Of a DNA stretch of 64,000 nucleotides, positions 34,369 through 42,378 are shown one piece after another. The number at the start of each line of letters is the position of its first letter. The stretch's first letter is position 1. The notes below the pieces were generated by a model. That model was not told where the DNA came from and did no database searches. It worked only from the letters and a program-made list of their open reading frames with translations. The stretch comes from Mesorhizobium wenxiniae (GTDB lineage: Bacteria > Pseudomonadota > Alphaproteobacteria > Rhizobiales > Rhizobiaceae), in contig NZ_NPKH01000014.1 in assembly GCF_002284535.1 (NCBI RefSeq), forward strand, positions 186,001 through 250,000, written 5' to 3'. Both the position numbers and the translations under genes were made by a program.

Positions 34369-34398
34369 CAAAGCACGGGACCTTGGTCCCGCGCTTTG
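34369..34398 (-). terminator. Hairpin between pstS and pstC
   Basis: An almost perfect inverted repeat, CAAAGC-A-CGGGACC and GGTCCCG-C-GCTTTG with a 2-base loop, lies between pstS and pstC. It lacks a long T-run, so it is more likely a message-stabilising or partial-termination element that raises PstS over the permeases. Confidence 0.65.
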
Positions 34399-34448
34399 GG
34401 CTTTAGAGCATGCGGGTCAGAGCGGATATACGCCCGGACCCCGAAACA

Positions 34449-35453
34449 TCAGGAACCCATGCCCTTCAGGGCCTTGGCGTCTTCGGCCCACTTGGCGCGC
34501 TCGGCGTCCGGCAGCGGGATCAGGCCCTTGTCGGCCAGATAACCATCAGGACCCCATGCGCCTTCCGAGGTGTACTCGGCGATGAACTCCTGCATGCCGG
34601 GGATGACGCCGACATGCTCTTTCTTGGCATAGACATAGAGCGAGCGGGAAACGCCGTAATCGCCGGATGCGATGTTCTCGAAGGTCGGCTCGACGCCGTC
34701 CACCTTGTGGCCCTGCAGCTTGTCGGCGTTCTGATCAAGGAACGAGAAGCCAAAGATACCGAAGGCATTGGGGTTAGCTTCCAGCTTCTGGACGATCAGA
34801 TTGTCGTTTTCGCCGGCCTCGACAAAAGCGCCGTCTTCGCGGATCTCGCCGCAGCCCTTTTCATTAGCCGCCTTCACTTCTTCCTGGCAGGCCGCGTCCA
34901 TGACGAGCTCGACGAACGCATCGCGCGTGCCGGATGTCGGCGGCGGGCCAAGCACCTCGATCTTCGTCGCGGGAAGCGACGCGTCGACATCCGACCAGTT
35001 CTTGTAGGGGTTGGGGACGACCTTGCCGTCAACAGCGACATTCTTGGCGAGCGCCTTGAAAACCTGTTCCTTGGTCAGATCAACGACGGTCCCTGCCTTC
35101 GAGTTGGCCAGTACGATGCCGTCGAAGCCGACCTTGATCTCGACCGGCGTCACGCCGTTTGCCTTGCAGGTTTTAAGCTCGCTGTCCTTGATGGCGCGCG
35201 AGGCATTGGTGAAATCGGCGGTATTTTCGCCGACGCCCTGGCAAAACAGCTTCATGCCGCCGCCGGTGCCAGTCGACTCGACGACCGGGGTCTTGATCTT
35301 TCCGCTCTGGCCGAGCTTTTCAGCGACAGCCGTCGTGAAGGGGAACACTGTGGACGAACCGACGATTTGAATCTGGTCGCGCGCGGCGGCATAACCAGCC
35401 GACGCGGCGAGCGCAAGCGCCGCGGCCGACGTCGTAAGGAGGAATTTTTTCAT
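34449..35453 (-). CDS. pstS: Phosphate-binding periplasmic protein PstS
   Basis: The precursor has 334 residues. A signal peptide (MKKFLLTTSAAALALAASAG and following) precedes a mature part with phosphate-loop motifs IQIVGSSTVFPFTTAVAEKL, VESTGTGGGMKLFCQGV and GPPPTSGTRDAFVELV. The length and motifs fit the PstS group with cysteine pairs found in rhizobia. The ATG at 35453 follows an AGGAG. The upstream Pho box places it under PhoB. First gene of pstSCAB-phoU-phoB. Confidence 0.95.
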   Translation of the reverse strand: MKKFLLTTSAAALALAASAGYAAARDQIQIVGSSTVFPFTTAVAEKLGQSGKIKTPVVESTGTGGGMKLFCQGVGENTADFTNASRAIKDSELKTCKANGVTPVEIKVGFDGIVLANSKAGTVVDLTKEQVFKALAKNVAVDGKVVPNPYKNWSDVDASLPATKIEVLGPPPTSGTRDAFVELVMDAACQEEVKAANEKGCGEIREDGAFVEAGENDNLIVQKLEANPNAFGIFGFSFLDQNADKLQGHKVDGVEPTFENIASGDYGVSRSLYVYAKKEHVGVIPGMQEFIAEYTSEGAWGPDGYLADKGLIPLPDAERAKWAEDAKALKGMGS

Positions 35454-35525
35454 GTGGCCTGCTCCTGTTCGGAAAATGGTCTCTCGGCGCCATTCCTTCG
35501 GCGCCCGCTGAGGCCAATAGCCCCC

Positions 35526-35558
35526 GATTATTACAGTCACATGACAGTTTGATGTCAG
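35526..35558 (-). promoter_or_regulatory. Pho box (PhoB binding site) of the pst operon
   Basis: Three 11-bp direct repeats on the minus strand begin CTGACAT, CTGTCAT and CTGTAAT at 35558, 35547 and 35536. This matches the PhoB consensus (CTGTCAT, 4 bases, CTGTCAT) and lies 73 bases before the pstS ATG. Confidence 0.9.
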
Positions 35559-35870
35559 CCCGGTAACCGCCGCACAGCCATGTCGAAAAGGAAGGGCTGC
35601 GGGTCTCGCCGGCACGGCCGTGGTTTGCCGCTGGAATCAGCAGCTTGCACGATTTGCGGCTCTCGACAGGCGGGACAATTGGCGCCGAAAAAGAAAATCC
35701 GGGCGGGAGCGCGTTGCATGCGGCCAAGGAGGTCATGGCCGCGCCATCGCCGAAACAGGTCCGTTGGGGTAAATCTGACCCTGTTTCTTGCCGGCGGTCG
35801 CTGCTCCCGCCCGTAACTGGAGGAGCGGAACTCGAATGCGCTTATTGTCCCAACCGGACGCACGCTTTGA

Positions 35871-35890
35871 TATGGTGCGATCGCACCATA
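35871..35890. repeat. Perfect 20-bp palindrome
   Basis: TATGGTGCGATCGCACCATA reads identically on both strands. It could be a dimer-binding operator or the remnant of a mobile element end. No adjacent gene clearly uses it. Confidence 0.9.
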
Positions 35891-36077
35891 GTCTGGTCCG
35901 CAATGCCTCGCCGAATCGGCTGAACTCTACAGACTGACGTGGCTATCCGCGTTGCACTGGATTTCTCAGTCCGCGCCGACCTTTCGAGCAAGACGCCCTG
36001 GGGCTGATGGGCTTGGGCAGGTCATCGTCCATGCCCGCCCCCCAGTCGCGCCAGGGACGCTGCGACACTTTGATTTT

Positions 36078-36124
36078 GCGCATGATCCCCAGCGAAATCG
36101 ATTCCGATTCTCCGGGTCATACGC
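36078..36124. repeat. RIME-like palindromic intergenic repeat
   Basis: Imperfect inverted ends GCGCATGATCC and GGGTCATACGC enclose CGAAATCGATTCCGATTCTC, itself partly self-complementary. It belongs to the GCGCATGATCC group of rhizobial repeats. Confidence 0.75.
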
Positions 36125-36201
36125 TAGCCTTGCCCGTAGTGTATTCCGACGGTTGTCCGTAGAACCGAAGCCGCGTTATAAATCCCGCAAGGATGTTGCC
36201 G

Positions 36202-36564
36202 ATGTTGGGACGGATCCTGGCTTTTTTCCTGTGCCCGATGCTGCTGCTGGGGAGCGGCTGCTCGCGCAGCTACGACGGCACCGTCGTCATTCCAAGGCCG
36301 CTCGACGTCCGGCGGTTCTGGGACAGGCCGCCGCAGCAGGCGCAAGCCGAACAGCCGCAGTTGCTGCAGACCGATGTCTTTCCAGTGGCGCCCGAAACGC
36401 CGGAAAGAGCGGCGGCCCGCAGAACCAGCACCCCCGTGGCGCCGAGAAGGCAAATCACCAGGATTTCCAAAGATCCGCCGACGCCATCATCCGAGCCGGC
36501 AAAACCGCTCACCTGCAGGAACGTCAGTCAACCCGGAAAACGGGTCCGCATGGTTTGCGAATAG
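36202..36564 (+). CDS. Hypothetical lipoprotein, proline-rich
   Basis: The roughly 120-residue precursor begins MLGRILAFFLCPMLLLGSGC, a lipoprotein signal with lipobox LGSGC. The mature part is hydrophilic and rich in Pro, Arg and Thr (PVAPETPERAAARRTSTPVAP) and ends with two cysteines (TCRNVSQPGKRVRMVCE). No family is recognised. ATG 36202 is preferred to ATG 36193 because AAGG lies at a better distance. It is monocistronic between two repeat-rich spacers. Confidence 0.7.
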   Translation: MLGRILAFFLCPMLLLGSGCSRSYDGTVVIPRPLDVRRFWDRPPQQAQAEQPQLLQTDVFPVAPETPERAAARRTSTPVAPRRQITRISKDPPTPSSEPAKPLTCRNVSQPGKRVRMVCE

Positions 36565-36900
36565 CCAGCCGGCATTCAGACGGTGGCAGCTAAAAAGATG
36601 CGCCCTAACCACGTGCTGCGCACCTGACGCAGCGGTTCGGTCACACGCGCACGCAATCGCCGAAAGCATGTGCTGACCGGTGGGTTTCGGGCCGCGCGAT
36701 CGGCGTTTCCGCCGCCACGTTGAAACCTTATCCCGCCCTCGACGTTAAACGGCTATTGCAGCGCCGCGCGTACCTTTGGACGCATAAAGCACGTTGTGGC
36801 GTTTTGATTTGGCGCATGGTCCGGAACCGAAGGGCAGCGGAGCAGAGATTGATCCCGATCTTTCGGGTGATGCGCTGGATGGTCAAAGGAGACGGCACAC
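36565..36900. other. Gene-free spacer with a degenerate RIME-like repeat
   Basis: No gene is supported here. A degenerate palindromic repeat lies at 36812-36875, with ends GCGCATGGTCCGGAA and CTTTCGGGTGATGCGC. The last bases hold the ribosome binding site (AAAGGAG) of the next small gene. Confidence 0.6.
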
Positions 36901-37137
36901 ATGTCGATTCACTTCACTGTCTCGGACCTGACCAGAAATCTGTTTCACTCGCCCAGAAATCTGTTTCACTCGCTGAGACTGGACCATGAGCGAGCGCCGA
37001 GACCTCTCAGCCCTGAGCAAAGTCTTTTGCTGGAATGCTACCTGGCCGGCCAGATTCCGGAATCGGCCTGGAGCGACTACGTCTTCGAGACGCCGGAGTT
37101 GGCGCGCCATGTCAATGCGAGACGCGGGCAACACTGA
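36901..37137 (+). CDS. Small hypothetical protein with an internal duplicated segment
   Basis: The 78-residue product ends in a region (LSPEQSLLLECYLAGQIPESAWSDYVFETPELARHVNARRG) that resembles short Rhizobiales proteins of unknown function. A GGAG lies nine bases before the ATG. Residues about 12-26 contain the duplicated RNLFHS block, caused by an 18-bp direct repeat at about 36932-36971. That N-terminal part may be an insertion relative to relatives. No function is suggested. Confidence 0.6.
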   Translation: MSIHFTVSDLTRNLFHSPRNLFHSLRLDHERAPRPLSPEQSLLLECYLAGQIPESAWSDYVFETPELARHVNARRGQH

Positions 37138-37540
37138 TATCTCGTGGACCCGGATTCGGGTCCGATCGCTTGAGATGCCGCCACCCCCATGTTTGAAGGC
37201 TTGACACCCGACGACAAGTCAGGCCGCAGTTTCCCGGGGACAATAGCCGTTGAAACAAAAAGGCCGGCACATAGCCGACCTTTCCTTCCACCTCGACTGC
37301 GCCAGTACATCCGTGGTCGCGAGTTGGAGGTGAATTGCCGATCAGTAGATAGGGATTTGGTTAACGGATCCTTAACCGACGGAAGCTGCTCATCGACGCG
37401 TCATGGCCAATCTGATCTGCGTTTTCGTGATGAGTGCGGAAAGTCGTCCTTAAATGCGGCACATATTATTAATCGTTGTGAACCAATGTGTTAGCGTGTG
37501 AAGCATGCCTAAGTAACTATCGTATTCTGGAAGTCAATTT
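37138..37540. other. Spacer without a recognisable gene
   Basis: These 400 bases are less GC-rich than the average. One imperfect hairpin, GGCCGGC with GCCGACC (about 37259-37281), flanked by A and T runs, could be a terminator in either direction. Nothing else is recognised. Confidence 0.5.
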
Positions 37541-38425
37541 ATGGCCGTACTTGGCGCCCTCCCTCCCGACGTTCTCTGTCGACCAATTCGCCAAGCTGAT
37601 TGGGAAGGAGTGGTCGACTGCCTGTGCCGGGGCTTTCCGGAGCGTGACCGGAGTTACTGGATACAGGCGCTGACACGTTTGTCGCAACGGCCTGCCGTCG
37701 CCGACTTCCCACAATACGGCCTGGCTTTGGAGAAGGCTGATCGGATCGTCGGCGTTGTGCTGACCCTGTATACCGTTTATCCGGGGCAGGAAGGCGACGA
37801 AGTCCGCTGTAACCTTTCAAGCTGGTCCGTCGATGCGGAATTCCGTCCCTATGGCGCCAAATTGGTTACGACGCTTCTCAAGCGCAGGGACGTGACCTAC
37901 ACGAATATTTCGCCGGCGCCCGCAACGTTAAAAGCCAACTGGGCGCTCGGCTTTCGCCCCTTCTCCACCGGACAATTTGCCTTCTTGCCGGCTTTTAGTT
38001 CGGCGCAGCGGTCATGTCGCGTGCTTGAAGCTCGTCCCGATCTTGCCGAAATGGCGATGCTGCCGGACAGTGAGAGATACATACTCTCGGAACACGCCGC
38101 GCTGGGCTGCCTGTCATTGATTTGCATCTGCGACGGAGCAGCGTTTCCTTTCGTATTAATGCCGCGCCGGATATTGCGCGGTCTTATCCCATCCTATCAG
38201 GTCATCTATTGCCGCTCCCTCGCGGATTTGAGCCGGTGCGCCGGTGCTGTGGGACGCTTTCTCTTGCGAAGCGGCTTCCTGCTGTGCGTCGTCGACGCCA
38301 AGGAGCCGATTGCAGGCCTGTTCGGGTGGTACCGCCCCAACAGGGGGCTGAAGTACTTCAAGGGTCCCAGACCACCCTCGCTCGGAGATCTGACGTTCAC
38401 CGAGCTTGTGATGTTCGGTCCCTGA
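37541..38425 (+). CDS. GNAT-like acyltransferase of unknown substrate
   Basis: This protein has 294 residues. The N-terminal part (CRPIRQADWEGVVDCLCRGFPERDRSYW, then GLALEKADRIVGVVLTLYTV and NLSSWSVDAEFRPYGAKLVTTLLKR) has the order of a GNAT acetyl/acyltransferase domain. The typical Q/RxxGxG/A loop is only weakly present (EFRPYGAKL). The C-terminal half could be a second, degenerate GNAT fold. Rhizobial genomes carry such proteins near polysaccharide genes, but none are here. Codon use is less biased than that of the housekeeping genes. Confidence 0.65.
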   Translation: MAVLGALPPDVLCRPIRQADWEGVVDCLCRGFPERDRSYWIQALTRLSQRPAVADFPQYGLALEKADRIVGVVLTLYTVYPGQEGDEVRCNLSSWSVDAEFRPYGAKLVTTLLKRRDVTYTNISPAPATLKANWALGFRPFSTGQFAFLPAFSSAQRSCRVLEARPDLAEMAMLPDSERYILSEHAALGCLSLICICDGAAFPFVLMPRRILRGLIPSYQVIYCRSLADLSRCAGAVGRFLLRSGFLLCVVDAKEPIAGLFGWYRPNRGLKYFKGPRPPSLGDLTFTELVMFGP

Positions 38426-38574
38426 ACGCCAAGCGCAACGCCGCCCCCGATTTGCAGCAATGCCGATGCCTCTGGCCTATCTATCCGGCGGCCGGGCGGT
38501 GTCTCGGCCTATGACTGCAGCCCTGTCGCCTGAGGGGCAAGCTCGATGCGCTCAACGCAGTCAGCCAAGACGCC

Positions 38575-39465
38575 TCACGCCTCGGCCTGCGACTTCACAT
38601 AGGCGATATAGCCGCGCACGTCGGCGGCCGGCTCGGCATAGGCTTTGCCGAGCTTCTTCTCGATCGCCGCCATGTACTCCTTCGCCCATTGCGGCAGCGC
38701 ATAGTCGATGACGGCCAGGAATTCGAGCGTCGCGGCCAGGCGAATGTCGGCGATCGACGGATTCTTGCCGCCGATGAACGGCTTGCCGTTCCTGAAGAAG
38801 CTGTGAAAGACCTCCAGCGGCTCGGCTATCGCGGCTATAGCGGCCTTCTGGGCTTCCGACTTCTTGTCGGGATGAGCGTCGCTGTGGCCGACCTCGCCGG
38901 CATATTGTGGGAAGTTCAGCGCAGGATAGGTGGCGCGCGCCACATAGGGGTAGAGCGTGCCGATCAGGTAGAACATGGCGCTGTCGATCATTGCCCGCTT
39001 GGCCGGCGCCTTGGGATATAATTTCTCCAGCCCATGCTTGTTGGCGAGATACTGCATGATGGCGCAGCTTTCCCACAAAACGCCTCTCGGCAAGCCCTTG
39101 TCCTCGATCATCGGCGTAAGATGGGCTGGGTTTCGCGCCATGTATTCAGGCGAGCGCGTGTGGCCCCATACGTCGGTCTCGGAATGATCGAGCCCGGCCG
39201 CGCGTGCAAACACCCGGACGCTCATATTGTTGACGCTCGGCTTCAGCATGCTGAGCATCAGCGCGGTTTTTTTCGGGGATTTCGCTTTGGCCTTCCGCGC
39301 GGACTTCGCGGATGCCTTGGCTGCGGGTTTTACGGCGGCTTTCGCTGCCGACCCGGCAGAAGCTTTCGACGACTTGGCCGCAGGCTTTGTCGCGGCCTTG
39401 GCAGCTGGTTTCGTAGCAGCCTTGGCGGCCGGCTTCTTCGCACTCTTCGTTGTCGTCTTTGCCAT
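38575..39465 (-). CDS. Glutathione S-transferase with a histone H1-like Lys/Ala-rich N-terminal tail
   Basis: This protein has 296 residues. Residues 1-68 are almost only Lys, Ala, Ser, Pro and Thr in KPAAKAATKPAAK-type repeats, like the C-terminal tail of histone H1 or bacterial Hc1/AlgR3-type proteins. From about residue 70 a normal GST follows: a thioredoxin-like N-domain (ARAAGLDHSETDVW, then HLTPMIEDKGLPRGVLWESCAIMQYL with the glutathione-binding E-S pair) and a helical C-domain (FIGGKNPSIADIRLAATLEFL). The tail is strongly basic and could bind DNA, RNA or acidic polymers. This is an unusual fusion. The frame is continuous and the start has AGGGAGGACC upstream. Confidence 0.85.
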   Translation of the reverse strand: MAKTTTKSAKKPAAKAATKPAAKAATKPAAKSSKASAGSAAKAAVKPAAKASAKSARKAKAKSPKKTALMLSMLKPSVNNMSVRVFARAAGLDHSETDVWGHTRSPEYMARNPAHLTPMIEDKGLPRGVLWESCAIMQYLANKHGLEKLYPKAPAKRAMIDSAMFYLIGTLYPYVARATYPALNFPQYAGEVGHSDAHPDKKSEAQKAAIAAIAEPLEVFHSFFRNGKPFIGGKNPSIADIRLAATLEFLAVIDYALPQWAKEYMAAIEKKLGKAYAEPAADVRGYIAYVKSQAEA

Positions 39466-39492
39466 TATGGTCCTCCCTCGGGGTTGCTGTCG

Positions 39493-40074
39493 TCAGTATG
39501 GATTTTTCGGCGCCCGGTCGCCCGACAAAGTCGCGCGGGAGCGCTCGAGGAGCGCCTGGATCGCGTCGGCGAGATGCACTTCGGCGATGTTGTAGTCGCC
39601 GCGCGCGACGCGAATCTTGTGTGCCTGCATCAACACGTCGGCATGGGTGAAGCCCGCCGGCGGCTCGAAACGGTAGGAGGCGAGCTCGATCAGCAGGCCG
39701 AGCGGATCCTCGAAATAGATCGAATCCATAAAACCGCGATCTTTGACGCCGCTGTGCTTGATACCGCGCTCGTCGAGCCGGGCGACCGCCTGCAGAAAGG
39801 TGACGCGCGACACCGAAAAGGCGATGTGATGAACGCAGCCCGTATCGGTTGGCGTGCGCCGCGCGACTGGCGTGCGGCTCTCGTCGGTGAAGATGGTGAT
39901 CAGCCGGCCGTCGCCAGGATCGAAATAGAGGTGGCTTTCCCTGGCCTTGTCGAGGTTGGGCTGCTCGAAGATGAAAGGCATGCCAAGCACGCCTTCCCAG
40001 AAATCGATGGAGGCCTGGCGCCCAGCCCCGACCAGCGTGATATGATGGACGCCCTGCGATTGCAGTTTCTGCAT
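39493..40074 (-). CDS. VOC family (glyoxalase/dioxygenase-fold) protein
   Basis: This protein has 193 residues. Vicinal-oxygen-chelate motifs are visible: GVHHITLVGAGRQASIDFWEGVLG at the N-terminus, CVHHIAFSVSRVTFLQAVARL in the middle and the metal-binding glutamate in FEDPLGLLIELASYRF. It resembles one half of ring-cleavage dioxygenases. Its substrate is unknown. It is 27 bases upstream of the GST gene on the same strand, so they are probably cotranscribed. GST plus VOC protein suggests detoxification of an electrophile. Confidence 0.83.
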   Translation of the reverse strand: MQKLQSQGVHHITLVGAGRQASIDFWEGVLGMPFIFEQPNLDKARESHLYFDPGDGRLITIFTDESRTPVARRTPTDTGCVHHIAFSVSRVTFLQAVARLDERGIKHSGVKDRGFMDSIYFEDPLGLLIELASYRFEPPAGFTHADVLMQAHKIRVARGDYNIAEVHLADAIQALLERSRATLSGDRAPKNPY

Positions 40075-40306
40075 CGGTTCCTCCCGAGGATGCCTAGCCT
40101 CGCTGCTGGATGCGTTTCGGAGGCCAGGTCGCGATTTGTCAGCGCCTCACATCGCCCGGCTTTCCCCGCCCCATGCTCCCCACCGGGTAAGGGCGGCCCA
40201 AGGCTTCTTGAACAGATGCTAATTCAATCGGCGATGTAGCGCCAGAAGCCATGAACCGCCGAACCCGGGATGCGTTCCCGATAGGACTTGGCTTCTGGAA
40301 AAGTGC

Positions 40307-40606
40307 TTATTCGAAGCTCTCAGAATCGGTCCGCTCTTCTACCATTTCGCGCCGTCGCTCTGCATCTATCAACTCGCGAAGCCTAGCGTCAGCTGCGTCC
40401 ATGGCCCTTTCAATCTCTTGATCATCAGCTGGATTAAGTGATCGCAGCAACGGTAGGCGCTCCTCTATAATGCTGGCACGCGAGCCGCTCCAAGAACTAG
40501 GCACAAGGCGAGTGACAACCTCACTCACAACGGCTTGCTTGTTGGGAGCAGAGCGCAACAATTCAACTACCGTCTGTGATATCGCTCTGTTTTGATCGTC
40601 AGCCAT
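40307..40606 (-). CDS. Hypothetical small acidic protein
   Basis: The 99-residue product (starting MADDQNRAISQTVVELLRSAP) is predicted mostly helical with a charged C-terminus (LIDAERRREMVEERTD). GC content and codon use are lower than in the neighbours, which suggests transfer. No clear ribosome binding site or family. Confidence 0.45.
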   Translation of the reverse strand: MADDQNRAISQTVVELLRSAPNKQAVVSEVVTRLVPSSWSGSRASIIEERLPLLRSLNPADDQEIERAMDAADARLRELIDAERRREMVEERTDSESFE

Positions 40607-40663
40607 ATCAAATAGTTTGCATGTGGAAGCCGCATACGGGAACCGGTCACTTGGAGAAATATT

Positions 40664-40966
40664 ACACCATTCGACGAGCGCAACCGGTCCGAACTCTATC
40701 TGGACGCTTTGCCTGCGCTAATGGCGCGGTCCGTTGTCCTTCTCGATAACCCGCGTCTGGTCGGTCAGATTTCCCAGCTTGAGCGCCGCACGATGCGGTC
40801 AGGACGTGATGCGGTCGACCATATGCGCGGCATGTCCGACGACCTCGCAAACGCGGCGCTCGGGGCCATCGTCAATGCGCCGCCGGCCGAGGAGGCAACG
40901 CGCAGCTACTACTACGGCCCGAAGCCGAAGCCCGTATTTTCCGACCCATTGGAGCTTTACCGATGA
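40664..40966 (+). pseudogene. C-terminal fragment of a phage terminase large subunit
   Basis: The open frame reads ITPFDERNRSELYLDALPAL, then VVLLDNPRLVGQISQLERRT, then RSGRDAVDHMRGMSDDLANA. This is the end of the nuclease domain of phage terminases (relatives read GRDSIDH followed by DDxANAVAGAL). Only about 95 of 450 or more residues remain, with no ATPase domain in the window, so it is a prophage remnant. The frame is closed upstream at 40613. Its stop overlaps the start of the next small gene (ATGA), preserving the phage gene order. Confidence 0.75.
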
Positions 40967-41133
40967 ACACCCCCATCACCGACGCCAATCCGTTCAAGCG
41001 CGATGCGGACGGGAAAATCCCGAACCTGACGGCGATTGCCAATCTGTGCCGTGCGGATCCGCGCAAGGCGATCCTGCTCTGCAAGGCCGCCGGCGAAAAT
41101 CTGGACGCCTGGTTCCCCAACAACCCAAAATGA
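40963..41133 (+). CDS. Small phage-type protein of unknown function
   Basis: This 56-residue protein (starting MNTPITDANPFKRDADGKIP) ends in CRADPRKAILLCKAAGENLDAW. Its start codon overlaps the stop of the terminase fragment, and GGAGC lies nine bases upstream. Compact overlapping genes after a terminase are typical of phage modules. I do not recognise the family. Confidence 0.6.
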   Translation: MNTPITDANPFKRDADGKIPNLTAIANLCRADPRKAILLCKAAGENLDAWFPNNPK

Positions 41134-41144
41134 GGAAAAGACCG

Positions 41145-41618
41145 ATGGCAACCCTGCTTCTATCCGCCCATACCGAGGCGCTTCACGCTGCCCGCACGTC
41201 CGGCGAGTTCGCCGCGGTGATTTCCGCTCTGGATACCGACCTCAACGCGGCAATCGTTCGCAAGGCCGATCTTGTGAAAGCCGAGGATCGGGCGATTTTC
41301 GGCGATGGCAACCTTGCCGAGGTTCGCGCATCGATCGCGGACTGCAATGCTGAGATCGAACTCATCGAGAAGGCCATTGAGGGCGCCGCAGAGCGCCGCG
41401 CCAAGGCTGCTCAAGACGAGGCCGCAATCGATATCGAAGCACTCGGCAAGGATGCGAAGGCCAAGGCGGCCGACCTCTCAACGCGCTGGAAAAATGTCCG
41501 TGGCCATATCGAAGCGATCAGGGCCGAATTGTTCGAGTGCGATGCGCTCAGGCGTTCCTTGATCGCGACCGACGGCGAATTCGAGAAGGCCAAGCGGCCC
41601 GATCTGCGCATCAACTGA
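41145..41618 (+). CDS. Phage-type coiled-coil protein of unknown function
   Basis: The 157-residue product (starting MATLLLSAHTEALHAARTSG) is dominated by alpha-helix with heptad-like patterns (AEVRASIADCNAEIELIEKAIEGAAERRAKAAQDEA and onwards), so it should form a coiled coil. GAGGAAAAG lies before the ATG, 11 bases after the previous gene. The position behind a terminase fragment suggests a structural or scaffold-like role, but I cannot name it. Confidence 0.6.
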   Translation: MATLLLSAHTEALHAARTSGEFAAVISALDTDLNAAIVRKADLVKAEDRAIFGDGNLAEVRASIADCNAEIELIEKAIEGAAERRAKAAQDEAAIDIEALGKDAKAKAADLSTRWKNVRGHIEAIRAELFECDALRRSLIATDGEFEKAKRPDLRIN

Positions 41619-42378
41619 CGACCGTTCGCCGCGAAGCAATGGCCGGCCCACGGGCATCCATTCCGGCCCGGTTGAGCCGGCCGGCAATCCAGGCCGACAC
41701 GCTACTGCTTTCGTTCTTGAGCCTTGGCGGCCCGCTCGACAACCGCACGGGCCAGCGCGCAGCCAATGCCGTGTCGTCAAATGCTGATTACCGTCATCAG
41801 GAGGCGTGATCGATGCAGGCCTATGCATTCCAATTCTGCGGACACTGCCTCGCGACATCGTGCCGAACGGCAGTGACGTCCAGGTCGATCCCTCGCTTGA
41901 GATCAGGCCGCTTGACGTGGTGGCGGTCCTGCTCGATCCGAATGCCGGGGGAGCGCCATGCTCGGCAAGGATGCCCGCCTCTGCGCAGCGGTGCATCGCC
42001 TGGATGGCGCTTGCCGGGATTGGTGAAATCACGGCGGGTTCAGCTGCGCGACCAGATGCACCGTCTCGCCGTGCCGCGACTGGTGAGAGCCGAGGTAGAT
42101 TTTACAGACGCCAAGGAAGCCGTCGGCGCCGATGCTGTTGATGAAGCCGGCAAAGGCGACATCTCTCGCTCGCTCGTTAAGGGCGCATTCGCTTTTCGGC
42201 CTGACAGCAGGTGTATGGACCTCTGATCGCCGAGCACCTTGTTTTTCGAAATACTGACCTTCGAGCCCGGGTAGAACCTTGCCGGAACCGGGCGGAGTTG
42301 CATCTGATCGCTAGGGAAAGGTTGGAGCGCGCCTCGTCTCATGGGCGGGCTTCGAAAACCAGGACGAACGGACAAGAT
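41619..42378. other. Degenerate stretch, possibly remnants of phage genes
   Basis: No intact gene is supported over 760 bases. A 56-codon frame at 41639-41809 has no ribosome binding site. A very good ribosome binding site (AGGAGGCGTGATCG) precedes ATG 41813, but that frame soon becomes Arg/Cys-rich, while the +1 frame reads LPRDIVPNGSDVQVDPSLEI, then RPLDVVAVLLDP, which looks protein-like. A frameshifted gene is therefore possible. Confidence 0.5.

Larger units (their letters stand above)
35559..36201. other. Gene-poor stretch with palindromes and a RIME-like repeat
   Basis: I see no convincing gene in these 640 bases. Contents: an inverted repeat GAAACAGG/CCTGTTTC (35753-35788), a 20-bp perfect palindrome (35871-35890) and a RIME-like palindrome (36078-36124). 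Short open frames here have no family features or ribosome binding sites. Confidence 0.6.

Noticed and set aside
35555..35863. 102-codon minus-strand frame upstream of pstS
   Set aside because: No family features, Arg/Pro-rich composition, and it would overlap the Pho box.
36720..36989. 89-codon plus-strand frame upstream of the small gene at 36901
   Set aside because: It runs through a palindromic repeat, has no ribosome binding site and overlaps the better supported gene.
40253..40277. Minus-strand GGAAC, 16 bases, GGTT about 180 bases before the VOC gene
   Set aside because: The -10 is not CGTT and the distance to the gene is large. I did not count it.
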